The notes: a model not told the origin generated them from the letters alone. A stretch of 64,000 nucleotides of DNA from CAVTSA01 sp963790575 (GCA_963790575.1 CAWBPD010000001.1:310001-374000); one strand, 5' to 3'. Shown: positions 53,158 through 61,785, counted from the stretch's first letter. Program-made: numbers and translations.

Positions 53158-53513
53158 TCAGACTCATCCTCGGCCCGAATCTCCGCGAGGATCTCGGCCG
53201 CTTGGGCTGCCGCGAACGTCCGTTGGTATGAGGCCCCTCAGGTTGGAGATTCGCGACCACTGCGATGCCGACCCGCCACCCGCTCGACCGCCTCGACGGG
53301 GACGTTGAGGAGATGAGCCGCGATTGCAGTATCGCCGGACGCGAGGACGGATCGGGCACGGCCGATGCTCTTCTCGACGGCGTCGGCGTGCCGGACGGCG
53401 TACTCACGCACAGGCCGATGCACGACATCGGCCTGAGTGGTGCCCATGAGCGCCGCGAGGTAACGGATGCGTTCCTTCGTTCCCTCATCGACCTTGATGG
53501 GTGCCTGGCTCAT
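53154..53513 (-). pseudogene. Frameshifted antitoxin of the truncated VapC
   Basis: ATG 53513 starts MSQAPIKVDEGTKERIRYLAALMGTTQADVV, an antitoxin with an RHH-like start, and continues to a premature TGA at 53238. The frame that would finish it (RTFAAAQAAEILAEIRAEDESE) runs to a TGA at 53154 overlapping the vapC start, as in an intact pair. A shift near 53,245-53,260 separates the parts. Confidence 0.6.
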
Positions 53514-53749
53514 GGCGTACCTCAATGCCCGAGTATAGAGGTACCGAAGTACCTGACCGCTGCATGGAGGGGGTCTGCCCGAGCAGGGGTCGTGTTGGCA
53601 CGCGCTACCCTGACGCGAATCCGACGGGGATCGTGGGGCTCCGAGGTTGCATGGTCGACGATGAACGTGCATGGCCGACACGACCGAGCCGACCGGGTCG
53701 CGACGTTACAGGCGCTCGGCAAGGCCGCGTGGACCCTCGATCGCAGTGT

Positions 53750-53905
53750 AAGGAAGAGTTCTCTTCTACGAGCTATTTCGACCCTTTGTTCGGTGCGATG
53801 GAAAAGTGGTCCATGAGGAGGCGCATCCGTAAGGAAGAGGTGCTGTTCAATTCAAAATTGAAAAATATTGTCCGAAAACATAAAGCGTCCTTGGTAAGGA
53901 GAGCA
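53750..53905. repeat. Diverged noncoding repeat, copy B
   Basis: Collinear with 36633-36790: AAGGAAGAG at 53750, GTGCGATGGA near 53797, TAAGGAAGAG at 53830, AAAGCGTCCTTGGTAAGGAG at 53882. The middle is notably AT-rich (TTCAATTCAAAATTG). It lies in the 546-bp gap 53514-54059 next to a toxin-antitoxin remnant; the rest of that gap has no gene I can support. Confidence 0.55.
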
Positions 53906-54059
53906 TGGTGGGCGGCACGCGGCGATCACGGAGCTGCCGTGCCTACGTCGACAGAGAGGAAAGCAACCGAGCGGGGGGTGTGGGTACAGCGCCGGCCGGA
54001 CGATGATTGGACACCGCGGGCGCGACACAGGATTCCCTCTGAGTCGCGAGAGGGTAGCC

Positions 54060-54326
54060 TCAGCTCGCCGTCCGCTCGACTGGGCGCACCGCGCCCCGCA
54101 GGCTCTCTGGATCGAGGTCGGCGCCGTTGGGCCAGACCACCGTACCGAGCTGCGGATCGACGTCCACCCGCCGAAAGAGCGCCGGGTCGCGTAGCGGTTC
54201 GAAGACCACTCCCCACAATTCGTCGGCAAGGTCGATGTCGCCGACAGTGCCGTCCGTGAATGCGAGGCGTAACCGGTAGCCGCCGAGGGCCCGGACACTG
54301 GTGACATGGACGAGCATGCTCCTCAT
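54060..54326 (-). CDS. DUF2442 protein
   Basis: 88 aa from ATG 54326 (a second ATG three codons on is possible). Family pattern: VTSVRALGGYRLRLAFTDGTVGDIDL, then EPLRDPALFRRVDVDP, GTVVWPNGADLDPESL. DUF2442 proteins are small, DNA-binding-like, and very often paired with DUF4160 genes, as here, 1 bp upstream. A toxin-antitoxin-like role has been suspected for such pairs but is not established by this sequence. Confidence 0.8.
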   Translation of the reverse strand: MRSMLVHVTSVRALGGYRLRLAFTDGTVGDIDLADELWGVVFEPLRDPALFRRVDVDPQLGTVVWPNGADLDPESLRGAVRPVERTAS

Positions 54327-54327
54327 G

Positions 54328-54597
54328 CTAGACGAGCGGGGGAATCGGCGGGAGTGGCTCGTGGCGGAGGGCGCGCTGCCAGTTGTGTTGCAACTCCGTC
54401 GAATGCTGGGCGGCCCACTCGAAGACGAGGCCCAGGGCCTTCGGTGGGAGTTGGCCGGCCATGACGGCCAGCGGCTCGATCGCGATCGATGCCTCGTCGT
54501 CACCGTAACGGGCATGAAAATGCGATGTCTGGTGGCGACCACCGACTTCCCAGTACATCGTGATGACGATCCCATAGAACGCGCTGATTCGCGGCAT
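54328..54597 (-). CDS. DUF4160 protein
   Basis: 89 aa from ATG 54597 (MPRISAFYGIVITMYW). Family signature: the HFHARYGDDEASIAIEPL block after a short N-terminal strand pair, then a helix with FEWAAQHSTELQHNWQRA. The gene ends 1 bp before the DUF2442 start. Function is unknown. The 398 bp upstream (54598-54995) contain no supported gene; part of it (54,880-54,960) is AT-rich, with an inverted repeat GTTGTTGTAACAAC. Confidence 0.8.
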   Translation of the reverse strand: MPRISAFYGIVITMYWEVGGRHQTSHFHARYGDDEASIAIEPLAVMAGQLPPKALGLVFEWAAQHSTELQHNWQRALRHEPLPPIPPLV

Positions 54598-55140
54598 CGG
54601 CTCGACAATGGTAGGGGGTCGCGGGGCCACCGCCCGGCGAGCAGCTCGGGCAGGGACACCCGGTGGAGCGGGTGTATCCAGATCGCGTGGCGCGCAAAGT
54701 GTCACGAGATGACCAGCCCCTCGGACGGCCGTCCGCTGGGGGGGAACCTCGTAAGGGTTCGGACGCTGGCTGGGTCACGTGTCCCCGGGCGAGGGGCGCT
54801 CCGAGCGGACCCCGGCAGGTTCCTCGATGGACCCAGCGCTTGCGTCCAAGGAAAGCGTTCTAACTCCCGATACTTGTTGTTGTAACAACGAAAATAGCAA
54901 GCGCTGCCTTTAAAGCGGACAATGAAGTAAGCCGCTCAAACTCAACTCGAATTAGCGCGGAGAGTCTCTCAGCCTGCGGAGCGCTGAGTCCGGATGTCGC
55001 TCGCCACAAACTAGGGACCACCGAAGGCCGATTTGGCCAGGAACTAGGGACCGCGCTCTAGCCACAAACTAGGGACCACCTGGGGGCTGCGGAGCATCAG
55101 CCCGTGCACGCTTCTCGCGATATCACGCGGGGAGGTGCAG

Positions 55141-56718
55141 ATGTTCCGAGAGGTGCCCACGGTGGAAGTTCGAGAGGTGCTGCGGCTGCGGCAGCAGGGG
55201 CGTCCCCTGCGCGAGATCGCGCGGCTGAGTCAGCTCGACCGCAAGACAGTGCGTCGCTACTTGGAGGCGGCGGAGTCAGCGGGCTTCGATTCAGAGGCCA
55301 GCGAGATCTCCGAGGAGGTGGTGAGCACGGTGGCGGCCGAGCTCCGCCCGGGGCGGCCGGGGGGCGTGGGCCACGGCGAGAGTTGGCAGGCACTGGAGGC
55401 GCAGCACGCGTTCCTGAAGAAAGGGGTGGTGGACGATCGCCTCAGGCTGACGAAGATCCACACGCTGCTGCGGCGGCATGGCGTCGAGGTGCCGTACCGG
55501 ACGCTGCACCGCTACTGCGCGAGTGCGTTCCCGGAGCAGGTCGGCGGTCAGCGGGAGACGGTGCGGGTGGACGATGGGGAGCCGGGGAGCGAGTTGCAGA
55601 TCGACTTCGGTCGGCTGGGCAAGGTGGGCCTGGCATCGGGACAGCGTCGGGTGGTCAAGGGCCTGATCATGACCGCCTGCGTGAGCCGGCACCAGTTCTG
55701 CTGGCCGACCTACGGCGAAAGCCTGGCGGAGGTGATCGAGGGCCTGGAGGAGAGCTGGGAGTTTTTTGGGGGCATATTCCGCGTCCTGATTCCGGACAAT
55801 CTGAAGTCGATCGTCGACAACCACGCCGACTCGATCGACCCTCGCTTCAACCCTGGCTTTCTGGAGTACGCGCAGGCTCGCGGCTTCGTGGTCGACCCCT
55901 GCATGATCAAGTCGCCGACTCAGAAGCCGAGGGTGGAGCGGGCGGTGCCCTATTGCCGCGACTCGGGCTTCGCCGGCGAGGAGTTCCTGGATCTGCTGTC
56001 CGCGCGCCGAGGGATGCGCGCCTGGTGCCTGGAGGAGGCGGGGATGCGGATCCACGGGACCACCCGGCGACGGCCGCTGGAGCACTTCCTGGAGGTCGAG
56101 CAGGCGTGCCTGCTGCCTGCGCCTGAGACCAGATTCGACGTTCCACTGCTGGTCAAGGCGAAGGTCGCCCGGGATCACCACGTGCAGGTCCAGAACGCGC
56201 TCTACTCGGTCCCCGGCGACCGCATCGGTCAGTGGGTGGACGTGCGCTCGGACGGCCGGCTGGTCAGGATCTCTCAGCACGGCCAGCTGCTCCGCGAACA
56301 CCCGCGACAGCCGCCCGGCGGCCGCAGCACCTTCCCGGAGGATCTGCCTCAACACAAGCGTGCCTACGCCATGCGCGACATCGAGTACCTCAAGCGCCAG
56401 GCGGCCGGCCATGGAGAGCACATCGGGACCTACGCTGCCCGCCTCCTCGATGACCCTCTGCCCTGGACCCGCATGCGCAAGGTCTACCGCCTGCTGAGCT
56501 TGGTCAAGCGCTTCGGCGCCGCGCGTGTGGAGCGCGCCTGCGATCTCACTCTGGAGCTCGACGTGGTCGACGTGATCCGTGTCCAGCGGATGCTGGAGCG
56601 CGCGCTGGAGCTCACGCAGGCGCAGCCCCCGGGCCGGCTTGAGATGGCGCCCATCCTCCGCCCCCGCTTCGCCCGCGACCCCTCAGAGTTCGCCAGAGGA
56701 GAGAACGATCATGCCTGA
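55141..56718 (+). CDS. istA: IS21 transposase IstA
   Basis: 525 aa from ATG 55141, with GGAGG 5 bp upstream (an in-frame GTG lies two codons earlier). N-terminal HTH (VREVLRLRQQGRPLREIARLSQL shown in parts: LRLRQQGRPLREIA, RKTVRRYLE), then the rve integrase core with D in SELQIDFGRLG, D in VLIPDNLKSIV, and the glutamate in QKPRVERAV, and a C-terminal beta-barrel (QNALYSVPGDRIGQWV). Complete length for IS21. istB starts 8 bp before its stop. Confidence 0.9.
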   Translation: MFREVPTVEVREVLRLRQQGRPLREIARLSQLDRKTVRRYLEAAESAGFDSEASEISEEVVSTVAAELRPGRPGGVGHGESWQALEAQHAFLKKGVVDDRLRLTKIHTLLRRHGVEVPYRTLHRYCASAFPEQVGGQRETVRVDDGEPGSELQIDFGRLGKVGLASGQRRVVKGLIMTACVSRHQFCWPTYGESLAEVIEGLEESWEFFGGIFRVLIPDNLKSIVDNHADSIDPRFNPGFLEYAQARGFVVDPCMIKSPTQKPRVERAVPYCRDSGFAGEEFLDLLSARRGMRAWCLEEAGMRIHGTTRRRPLEHFLEVEQACLLPAPETRFDVPLLVKAKVARDHHVQVQNALYSVPGDRIGQWVDVRSDGRLVRISQHGQLLREHPRQPPGGRSTFPEDLPQHKRAYAMRDIEYLKRQAAGHGEHIGTYAARLLDDPLPWTRMRKVYRLLSLVKRFGAARVERACDLTLELDVVDVIRVQRMLERALELTQAQPPGRLEMAPILRPRFARDPSEFARGENDHA

Positions 56719-57463
56719 GACCATCTCCCCAGAGCTCCGACAGGTGCTGCGCCGCCTCAAGCTCTCGCCCATCCTGGAGAGCCTGCCCGAGCGCCTGCAG
56801 CTGGCCCGCCAGCAGAAGCTTCCCCACCAGGACTTCCTGGAGCTCGCGCTCGCGGATGAGGTCGCCCGTCGCGACCGCGTCGGCGCCGACCTCCGCGCCC
56901 GCGCCGCACATCTCGATCCCCAGATGCGTCTGGATCTCTGGGACGAGACCACCGGCGTCACCTTCGACCATCAGCTCTGGAACGACCTCTGCAGCCTCCG
57001 CTTCCTCGACGAGCCCGCCGGCGTCCTGATCCTCGGCCCGGTCGGCGTCGGCAAGACCATGCTCGCCAACTGTCTCGGGCACATCGCCTGCCGACGCCGG
57101 CGCTCGGTCCACTTCACCCGCTCGGACCAGCTCTGGCGCAGCCTCAAGGCCGCCCGACTCGACGCCACCTACGAGCAGGAGCTGCGACGCCTGCTCCGCG
57201 TCGACCTCCTCATCATCGACGACTTCGTGCTGGAAGGGCTCGACGGCACCGAGACCCACGACTTCTACCAGGTGGTCGTGGAGCGGCACCGCCGCGCCTC
57301 CACCGTCGTCACCTCCAACCGCGAGCCTCAGGAGTGGCTGGCAATGATGGCCGACCCCATGCTCGCCCAGTCGGCCGTCGACCGCATCCTCAACTCCGCC
57401 TACGAGCTGGTCCTCGAGGGCGAGTCCTACCGCTCCCGGCAGAAGCCCCGGCGGCCGTCGTGA
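56711..57463 (+). CDS. istB: IS21 helper ATPase IstB
   Basis: 250 aa from ATG 56711, overlapping istA by 8 bp. DnaC-like AAA+ protein: helical N-terminus (LRRLKLSPILESLPERL), Walker A GPVGVGKT at 109-116, Walker B LLIIDDFVLEGL, a sensor STVVTSNREPQEW, and the C-terminal SRQKPRRPS tail. It assembles on DNA and directs IstA to the target. Confidence 0.9.
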   Translation: MPETISPELRQVLRRLKLSPILESLPERLQLARQQKLPHQDFLELALADEVARRDRVGADLRARAAHLDPQMRLDLWDETTGVTFDHQLWNDLCSLRFLDEPAGVLILGPVGVGKTMLANCLGHIACRRRRSVHFTRSDQLWRSLKAARLDATYEQELRRLLRVDLLIIDDFVLEGLDGTETHDFYQVVVERHRRASTVVTSNREPQEWLAMMADPMLAQSAVDRILNSAYELVLEGESYRSRQKPRRPS

Positions 57464-57831
57464 ACCCAGACCACATGCGGATCGAACCCAACACCCCGTC
57501 TCGTTACGATGCCGTTACGATAGCCTGCCCTCTCTGTCAGCGCCGATTCACGCCCTCCGGCCGCCAGAAGTACTGCTCCGACGCCTGCCGGGTCGCCGCC
57601 TACCGGCGACGGCAACAGGCCGCTCCGCCAGCGCTCAGCCTCCCCGCTGGCCGGCCACGCAAACCGCTCACCGTCTACGAGTGCGACCGCTGCGGACAGC
57701 GCGCCGTGGGCGAACAGCGCTGCCCCGATTGCTCTACCTTCATGCGCAAGCTCGGCCTCGGCGGCGAATGCCCTCACTGCGCCGAGCCTGTCGCCGTTCC
57801 CGAGCTGCTCGGCCAGGAGTTCATCGGGTGA
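57460..57831 (+). CDS. Zinc-ribbon protein, third gene of the IS21 element
   Basis: 123 aa if it starts at GTG 57460, which overlaps the istB TGA by 3 bp; 118 aa from ATG 57475. Three Cys clusters: CPLCQRRF with CSDACR, CDRCGQ with CPDC, and CPHC. The first resembles the FYVE-unrelated CxxC..C..C zinc fingers of small DNA-binding proteins. It lies wholly inside the inverted repeats and uses the istB frame end, so it belongs to the element. A role in target choice or as regulator is possible; nothing in the sequence decides. Confidence 0.7.
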   Translation: MNPDHMRIEPNTPSRYDAVTIACPLCQRRFTPSGRQKYCSDACRVAAYRRRQQAAPPALSLPAGRPRKPLTVYECDRCGQRAVGEQRCPDCSTFMRKLGLGGECPHCAEPVAVPELLGQEFIG

Positions 57832-57944
57832 GCCCGGCTCCGACGGCCTCCGGGGTATCCTGCTCGATGACCACGCTCTGACGGCCTCCGGGTGGTCCCT
57901 AGTTTCTGGCAACCCGGTGGTCCCATGAATGTGGCAGGCGACAT

Positions 57945-58553
57945 CTAGCGCAGGAAGCGGGCATCTTGGAGCGGTGTCGATTCGTCAATGCCCCGGCCCG
58001 GGACCTGTCTGCCATCACGGACGCGAGTGTCGATGCGGTGACGCTGCGCTCGGTGCTGATCTACGAGACCGAGAACTTGGCAGCTCTTGCCGAGTTCCAT
58101 CGAGTGCTGCGCCCGGGAGGACGACTGTCCCTCTTTGAGCCGATCAATCGCTTCGCGTTCCCGGAGCCTCCGGGGCGATTCATGGGCTACACCGTTGAGG
58201 AGGTAGCCGAGCCGATGGCCAAGGTCAGGGCGGTCTTCGAGGCGATTCAGCCTCCGGGAGTGGACCCCATGCTCGACTTTGACGAGCGCGACCTACTTCG
58301 CCTGAGCGAGGAGGCGGGCTTCGAGCAGGTGCATATGCGGCTCCGAGTCGAGATCAAGCCCGCAGAGCCGGGCCCGTGGGCCACCTTCGTCAACAGTTCC
58401 GGCAACCCCCGCATCCCCACCCTGGCCGAGGTGATGCGGGAAGCGCTAACACCGACCGACTCTGATCGGGTCATTGCTCAGCTGCGGCCCCTTGTCGAAC
58501 AAGGTCGCGGTCAGTGGAGGATGGCTACTACGTACCTTTGGGCTGTCCGCTGA
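57945..58553 (+). pseudogene. SAM-dependent methyltransferase, N-terminal half missing
   Basis: The open frame comes directly out of the IS21 end. It contains the later part of a class I methyltransferase: DAVTLRSVLIYE (motif II-III region), FHRVLRPGGRLSLFEPINR (the common LRPGG motif), and a C-terminal FEQVHMRLRVEI strand. The GxGxG SAM-binding motif that should precede is absent, and there is no matching 5' piece left of the IS. It should be non-functional. Confidence 0.7.
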
Positions 58554-58562
58554 GGGATCCGC

Positions 58563-59474
58563 TTATGGCGAGGCCGCCGGGATTCGCTGGAAGCCTCGGT
58601 CGTTGCAGACGAGGGTCTGAAACCCGGCTCGCTGCAGCGAGGTCAGGTATTCGGGTGGGTCGACGTCGGCGGCCCAGTAGTCGATCAGTCTAGTGATCCC
58701 GCCGAGCAGCAGCCATCGCGCGGCCGTGGACAGCAGGGCAGGGATGACCGCTGCCGCGTCGGCTCCGGCGCCGACGATCAGGTTGCCGACATCCGCCCAA
58801 TTGGTGGCGACCCAGCTGCGGGCTAGGTCGGCGCTGGGCTGGCAGACCTCGATGTAGCCGCGCAGGTCGTCATCGACGGAGAGGGTGAACCGGGTGCCGA
58901 GCGTGCCGACGGTGCGGAGGGTGGTGGCGCCGGCGAGGTCGGCGCCGAGCAAGTCATCGCAGCGTGCGGCCAGGACGAGCTCGCGGCGGGTCGGCTCACC
59001 AAAGCCCGCCTCGGCGAGCAGCGCATGCAGATGCGGCATCGTGTCCGGGATGCCGTAGCAACCTGGCGCCGGCAGGGCGCAATCGGCGCCGACCGCGGTC
59101 ACACCCCAGCGGCGCATCTGTTCCATCACCGCCGCAAGCAGAGCCTGCCCGGCGGGAATCGCGTCGACCTGGCTCACTATCCAGCGCATGTCCCCGACGC
59201 CGCGATAGCTGTCCCCGACGTCGCCGTCGGTCCGGAATCGGTGGAGCAGCGCTGCGGCGACGATGCGATGCTCGACCTCGACGACCAGGCAGCAGCGCTC
59301 AGCGACCCAGGGGTCGACGATGCTCTCGCCGGGCTCTCGCTCCAGCTGCGAAAGCACCGTGTTCACCGAGAGCACCACACCAGGGATCACCGCGGCGACA
59401 TGAAGATTGATCAACTCGGTGAGCTGGTCACGATCCCGCCGCTCGAAGCGGCGAACAACGGCAGGCATGCGCAT
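58563..59474 (-). CDS. GNAT-family acetyltransferase-like protein, two-domain
   Basis: 303 aa. Starts VVRRFERRDRDQLTELINLHVAAVIPG, a GNAT first helix, followed by CCLVVEVEHRIVAAALLHRF and a RWGVTAVGADCALP strand. A second, weaker GNAT-like half follows (RFTLSVDDDLRGYIEV, GITRLIDYWA, and SLQRAGFQTLVCNDRGF at the end). It may acetylate a small molecule. The Q-x-x-G-x-G/A loop is not clear, so the substrate and activity are open. It converges on the truncated methyltransferase. Confidence 0.55.
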   Translation of the reverse strand: MRMPAVVRRFERRDRDQLTELINLHVAAVIPGVVLSVNTVLSQLEREPGESIVDPWVAERCCLVVEVEHRIVAAALLHRFRTDGDVGDSYRGVGDMRWIVSQVDAIPAGQALLAAVMEQMRRWGVTAVGADCALPAPGCYGIPDTMPHLHALLAEAGFGEPTRRELVLAARCDDLLGADLAGATTLRTVGTLGTRFTLSVDDDLRGYIEVCQPSADLARSWVATNWADVGNLIVGAGADAAAVIPALLSTAARWLLLGGITRLIDYWAADVDPPEYLTSLQRAGFQTLVCNDRGFQRIPAASP

Positions 59475-59665
59475 ACTCCCAGGTCTAGCCGCGAGGAGGG
59501 AGCCGCTGCCGGTGCGGGGACATCCTGATCGTAATCGCTTCTGCCGTCGGCAGCATCATTGCCCGGCCCGATGTCGGTCGGCGCTATGACAACCCAGTCC
59601 CGCAAGCCGATCTCTCTACGGACATTCCGTCGCATCCAGCGATAAGCGAGCTAGCATTATGCGAC

Positions 59666-59887
59666 ATGAGGACCCTGTACCTGCGGAATGTGCCGGACGA
59701 TGTGGTGGAGCGGCTGGAGCGCCTCGCTGCCCGCGACGCCATCTCGGTCAGGGCGGTCGCGGTACGCGAGCTTGCTGAGGCCTCGCGTCGGGCCGACAAT
59801 CCTGCCCTACTCGGAGAGCTCCCCGACCTCGATGTGGACACCACAACCATCCTGAAGAGCCTAGATGCAGAACGAGCCGGCCGGTGA
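59666..59887 (+). CDS. VapB-type antitoxin
   Basis: 73 aa. RTLYLRNVPDDVVERLERLAARDAISVRAVAVREL (in parts: LYLRNVPDDVVERLERLA, SVRAVAVRELAEAS) is a ribbon-helix-helix unit of the FitA/VapB kind. The C-terminus DVDTTTILKSLDAERAGR should bind the toxin. It overlaps the toxin start by 4 bp. Confidence 0.8.
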   Translation: MRTLYLRNVPDDVVERLERLAARDAISVRAVAVRELAEASRRADNPALLGELPDLDVDTTTILKSLDAERAGR

Positions 59888-60267
59888 TTGTGGTTGACGC
59901 CTCGGCCGCGATCTCTGCACTGCTGCGCGGCGCTGAGGCCCGCGGCGAACTGGCGGCACAACAGCTGCATGTGCCCCACCTGGTCGATTCCGAGGTCGCC
60001 AGCGGCTTGCGGCGCCTGCTGGCCGCACGACAGCTCGATGCCGATGCCGGCTCGCACGTCCTGCGCGTGTGGCAACGGCTCGCCATGACGAGGTACCCCG
60101 TGACGGCACTCCTGGCGCGGGTGTGGGAGCTTCGTGAGAACGTGTCCGCCTCTGACGCCTCCTACGTCGCGCTCGCGGAGGCCCTCGGCTGTAACCTACT
60201 CACCGCCGATGCTCGCCTCGCTCATGCGCCCGGCATCCCCTGCGCGGTCACCGTCGTGCCTCAATAG
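59884..60267 (+). CDS. VapC-type PIN toxin
   Basis: 127 aa, GTG in the overlap with the antitoxin. All four PIN acids are visible: D5 in IVVDASAAISALL, E in HLVDSEVASGLRRLL, D in NVSASDASYVALAEAL, and D in LLTADARLAHAPG. The length and motif order are those of a complete VapC RNase. Confidence 0.85.
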   Translation: MIVVDASAAISALLRGAEARGELAAQQLHVPHLVDSEVASGLRRLLAARQLDADAGSHVLRVWQRLAMTRYPVTALLARVWELRENVSASDASYVALAEALGCNLLTADARLAHAPGIPCAVTVVPQ

Positions 60268-60403
60268 CATTCCGTCGGCGCCGCCGGCCTATAGATGCCA
60301 TCTCGGCGGGGCGCAAGATCGGTGAGTCATATGCGGCAGCCCGTGCGCACCTGCGACGGGGACATGAAGGTCAAGGGTCCTCCGACGGTTCGGGAGAGGA
60401 CGC

Positions 60404-60997
60404 CATGTACCCATTCGAGAGGTTCACGGATCAGGCAAGCGAGCGTTGACGCGCGCTCAGGTTGAGGCGGAGGCCGGCAACAGCCACTCCATCGCGACCA
60501 CCCATTTGCTCCTTGGGCTGTTTCACGACAGGAACACCATGGCCGTGGGCATGCTCGGCAGGCTTGCGCCCAACATGCTCCGTGGGCTGCTCCACGACAA
60601 GGCGCGATTCCGCGAAGCTTTCGAGCGGCTACCGGATGAAGGCCCAGTCGCGGAGTCCGAGGGCTTGGTCCCCAGCGAGGCGGTGAAGCGGGCCATCGAG
60701 CTGGCCTTCGCCGAGGCCCGGTTGGTCGGCGATGGCACCGTCGGGACCGGTCACCTCCTGCTCGGCGTGCTCCGGCTGGAGACGTCGAGCGGAGCACGGG
60801 CGATGGCAGAACTGGGGGTCACGGTGGATGAGGCGTGGACGAAGCTTCGGGAGCTCACTGCGTCCGGAGCGATCCGGGAGTCGACCACGCCCGAGCGCAA
60901 GCCGCCCGATCGCGAATTCACCGAGTGGATGGAGGCGGCCCAGGGCCCGGCCAGAAGCGGAGGGTCATCGAATCGACGGTCCCCTCCGCCCACTTGA
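60404..60997 (+). pseudogene. Orphan Clp N-terminal (R-domain) protein, frameshifted near its start
   Basis: ATG 60404 reads MYPFERFTDQASER then TGA; a one-base shift continues LTRAQVEAEAGNSHSIATTHLLLGL, which is how Clp N-domains start (F-x-RFT-x-x-A-x-x-AL). Two Clp R repeats follow (HSIATTHLLLGLF and DGTVGTGHLLLGVLRL), then a linker and no ATPase domain. Such proteins may be adaptors or regulators of ClpC. Starting at TTG 60446 would give a 183-aa product without the first helix. Confidence 0.6.
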
Positions 60998-61406
60998 CGA
61001 GACGGTCGTGCCAGTGGCGCAAGCGTCGCCTTGCCGATGTTGCCATGGTCGCGACCGCGTCCCACCGCTCCCAGTCGCCGCTGCTGAGCCAGTGGAAGCA
61101 ACCGACCATCCGGTAGGCCAGCAGCAAATCAGAGGGCACGGTCCAGGCAGATTGTCAGGCGAGGGCGGTCAAGGGCGCGAAGCGCCGAAGGGGACCCTTG
61201 ACGGCCCGGTGCAGTGCAATCCAGTTGACAGTTTTTTCCAGGCGTTTCGGCGTCACGCAGCGGTACCCGAACTGATCGACCTGGTGGAGGCCGGTAACTC
61301 ATGGTCGGCTCGCGCCAGCTAAGTGACCAGGCGAATTGGAGGCGCCGCCGGGCGCCGCGCGCGAGCTTCCGCGGCACGGGAGTCGAATAGAGGCATACTT
61401 GAAGTC
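60998..61406. other. 409-bp stretch without a supported gene
   Basis: A 73-codon minus-strand frame (60918-61139, MPSDLLLAYRMVGCFHWL) has a plausible residue mix but overlaps the Clp-like gene and has no recognisable family or ribosome site. Nothing else is seen apart from a GCGAAGCGCC/GGGCGC-rich palindrome near 61,180. Confidence 0.35.
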
Positions 61407-61665
61407 ATGGACGCCGAGCGGAGGCCGGAGGTCCTGGTTATCGGGATCGCGACCGGCGTCGCCTTTGGCCTGGCGCTGCGCGCCATGCCGTGGTTGTGGA
61501 GTCACGACCCGGACTTGGCCAAGTTGGCTGCTGCGCCGCCTGATGACGAGCCCCCTGACCGAAGAGGATGTTGAGGCGGTGCAAGGTGGGAGAGCGCGCG
61601 CCAGGGCCGGGCACACCGTGCCCTTCGAGCACGTCGTTCCCGAGCTCGCTGGTAGTCGCCGCTGA
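61407..61665 (+). pseudogene. Frameshifted antitoxin of a RelBE-like pair
   Basis: ATG 61407 starts a frame with a hydrophobic stretch (VLVIGIATGVAFGLALRAM) ending in DPDLAKLAAAPPDDEP; a different frame then supplies LTEEDVEAVQGG, GHTVPFEHVVPELAGSRR and a TGA at 61663. The joined C-terminal half, PPDDEP-LTEEDVEAVQGG...G-x-x-VP-x-E-x-V, matches antitoxins of the RelB-like group. A shift near 61,553-61,560 breaks it. The hydrophobic N-terminus is unusual and may come from another gene. Confidence 0.5.
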
Positions 61666-61785
61666 GCCCACGTTGGCGCATTGAGTTCGATGTTGCGGCT
61701 CGGGACCAGCTCGACGGGTTAAGCCGGGAAGACCGCCAACTCGTTGCATCGGCGATTCGCGCGTTGCCTGATGGCAAGGAGGGGG
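61662..61785 (+). pseudogene. RelE/ParE-like toxin fragment cut off at tRNA-Phe
   Basis: The frame LSPRWRIEFDVAARDQLDGLSREDRQLVASAIRALPDGKEG looks like the first 40 residues of a RelE/ParE toxin (parts: WRIEFDVAARDQL, SREDRQLVASAIRAL). It begins with CTGA where an intact pair would have ATGA overlapping the antitoxin stop. After KEG the frame enters the tRNA-Phe gene, so the toxin is truncated exactly at the tRNA 3' end. Confidence 0.55.

Larger units (their letters stand above)
54996..57943 (+). mobile_element. Complete IS21-family element with a third ORF
   Basis: The ends are inverted repeats: left TGTCGCTCGCCACA at 54996, then CTAGGGACCACC; right, read inward, TGTCGCCTGCCACA, then GGGACCACC. 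Internal copies of AACTAGGGACC occur three times at the left (55,009, 55,041, 55,067 areas) and once at the right, the multiple terminal repeats typical of IS21. It carries istA, istB and a zinc-ribbon gene. No target duplication is seen (AGTCCGGA left, TCTAGCGC right), and the gene on the right lacks its 5' half, so a deletion accompanied or followed insertion. Confidence 0.85.

Noticed and set aside
53501..54259. 252-codon plus-strand frame starting MPGSWRTSMPEY
   Set aside because: It covers the antisense of the antitoxin start, the AT-rich repeat B and the antisense of DUF2442; composition and lack of motif argue against coding.
54996..57943. Target duplication flanking the IS21 element
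   Set aside because: The 8 bp on each side (AGTCCGGA and TCTAGCGC) do not match at 4-8 bp; shifting the ends by 1-2 bp only gives the palindromic GATGTCGC/GCGACATC.
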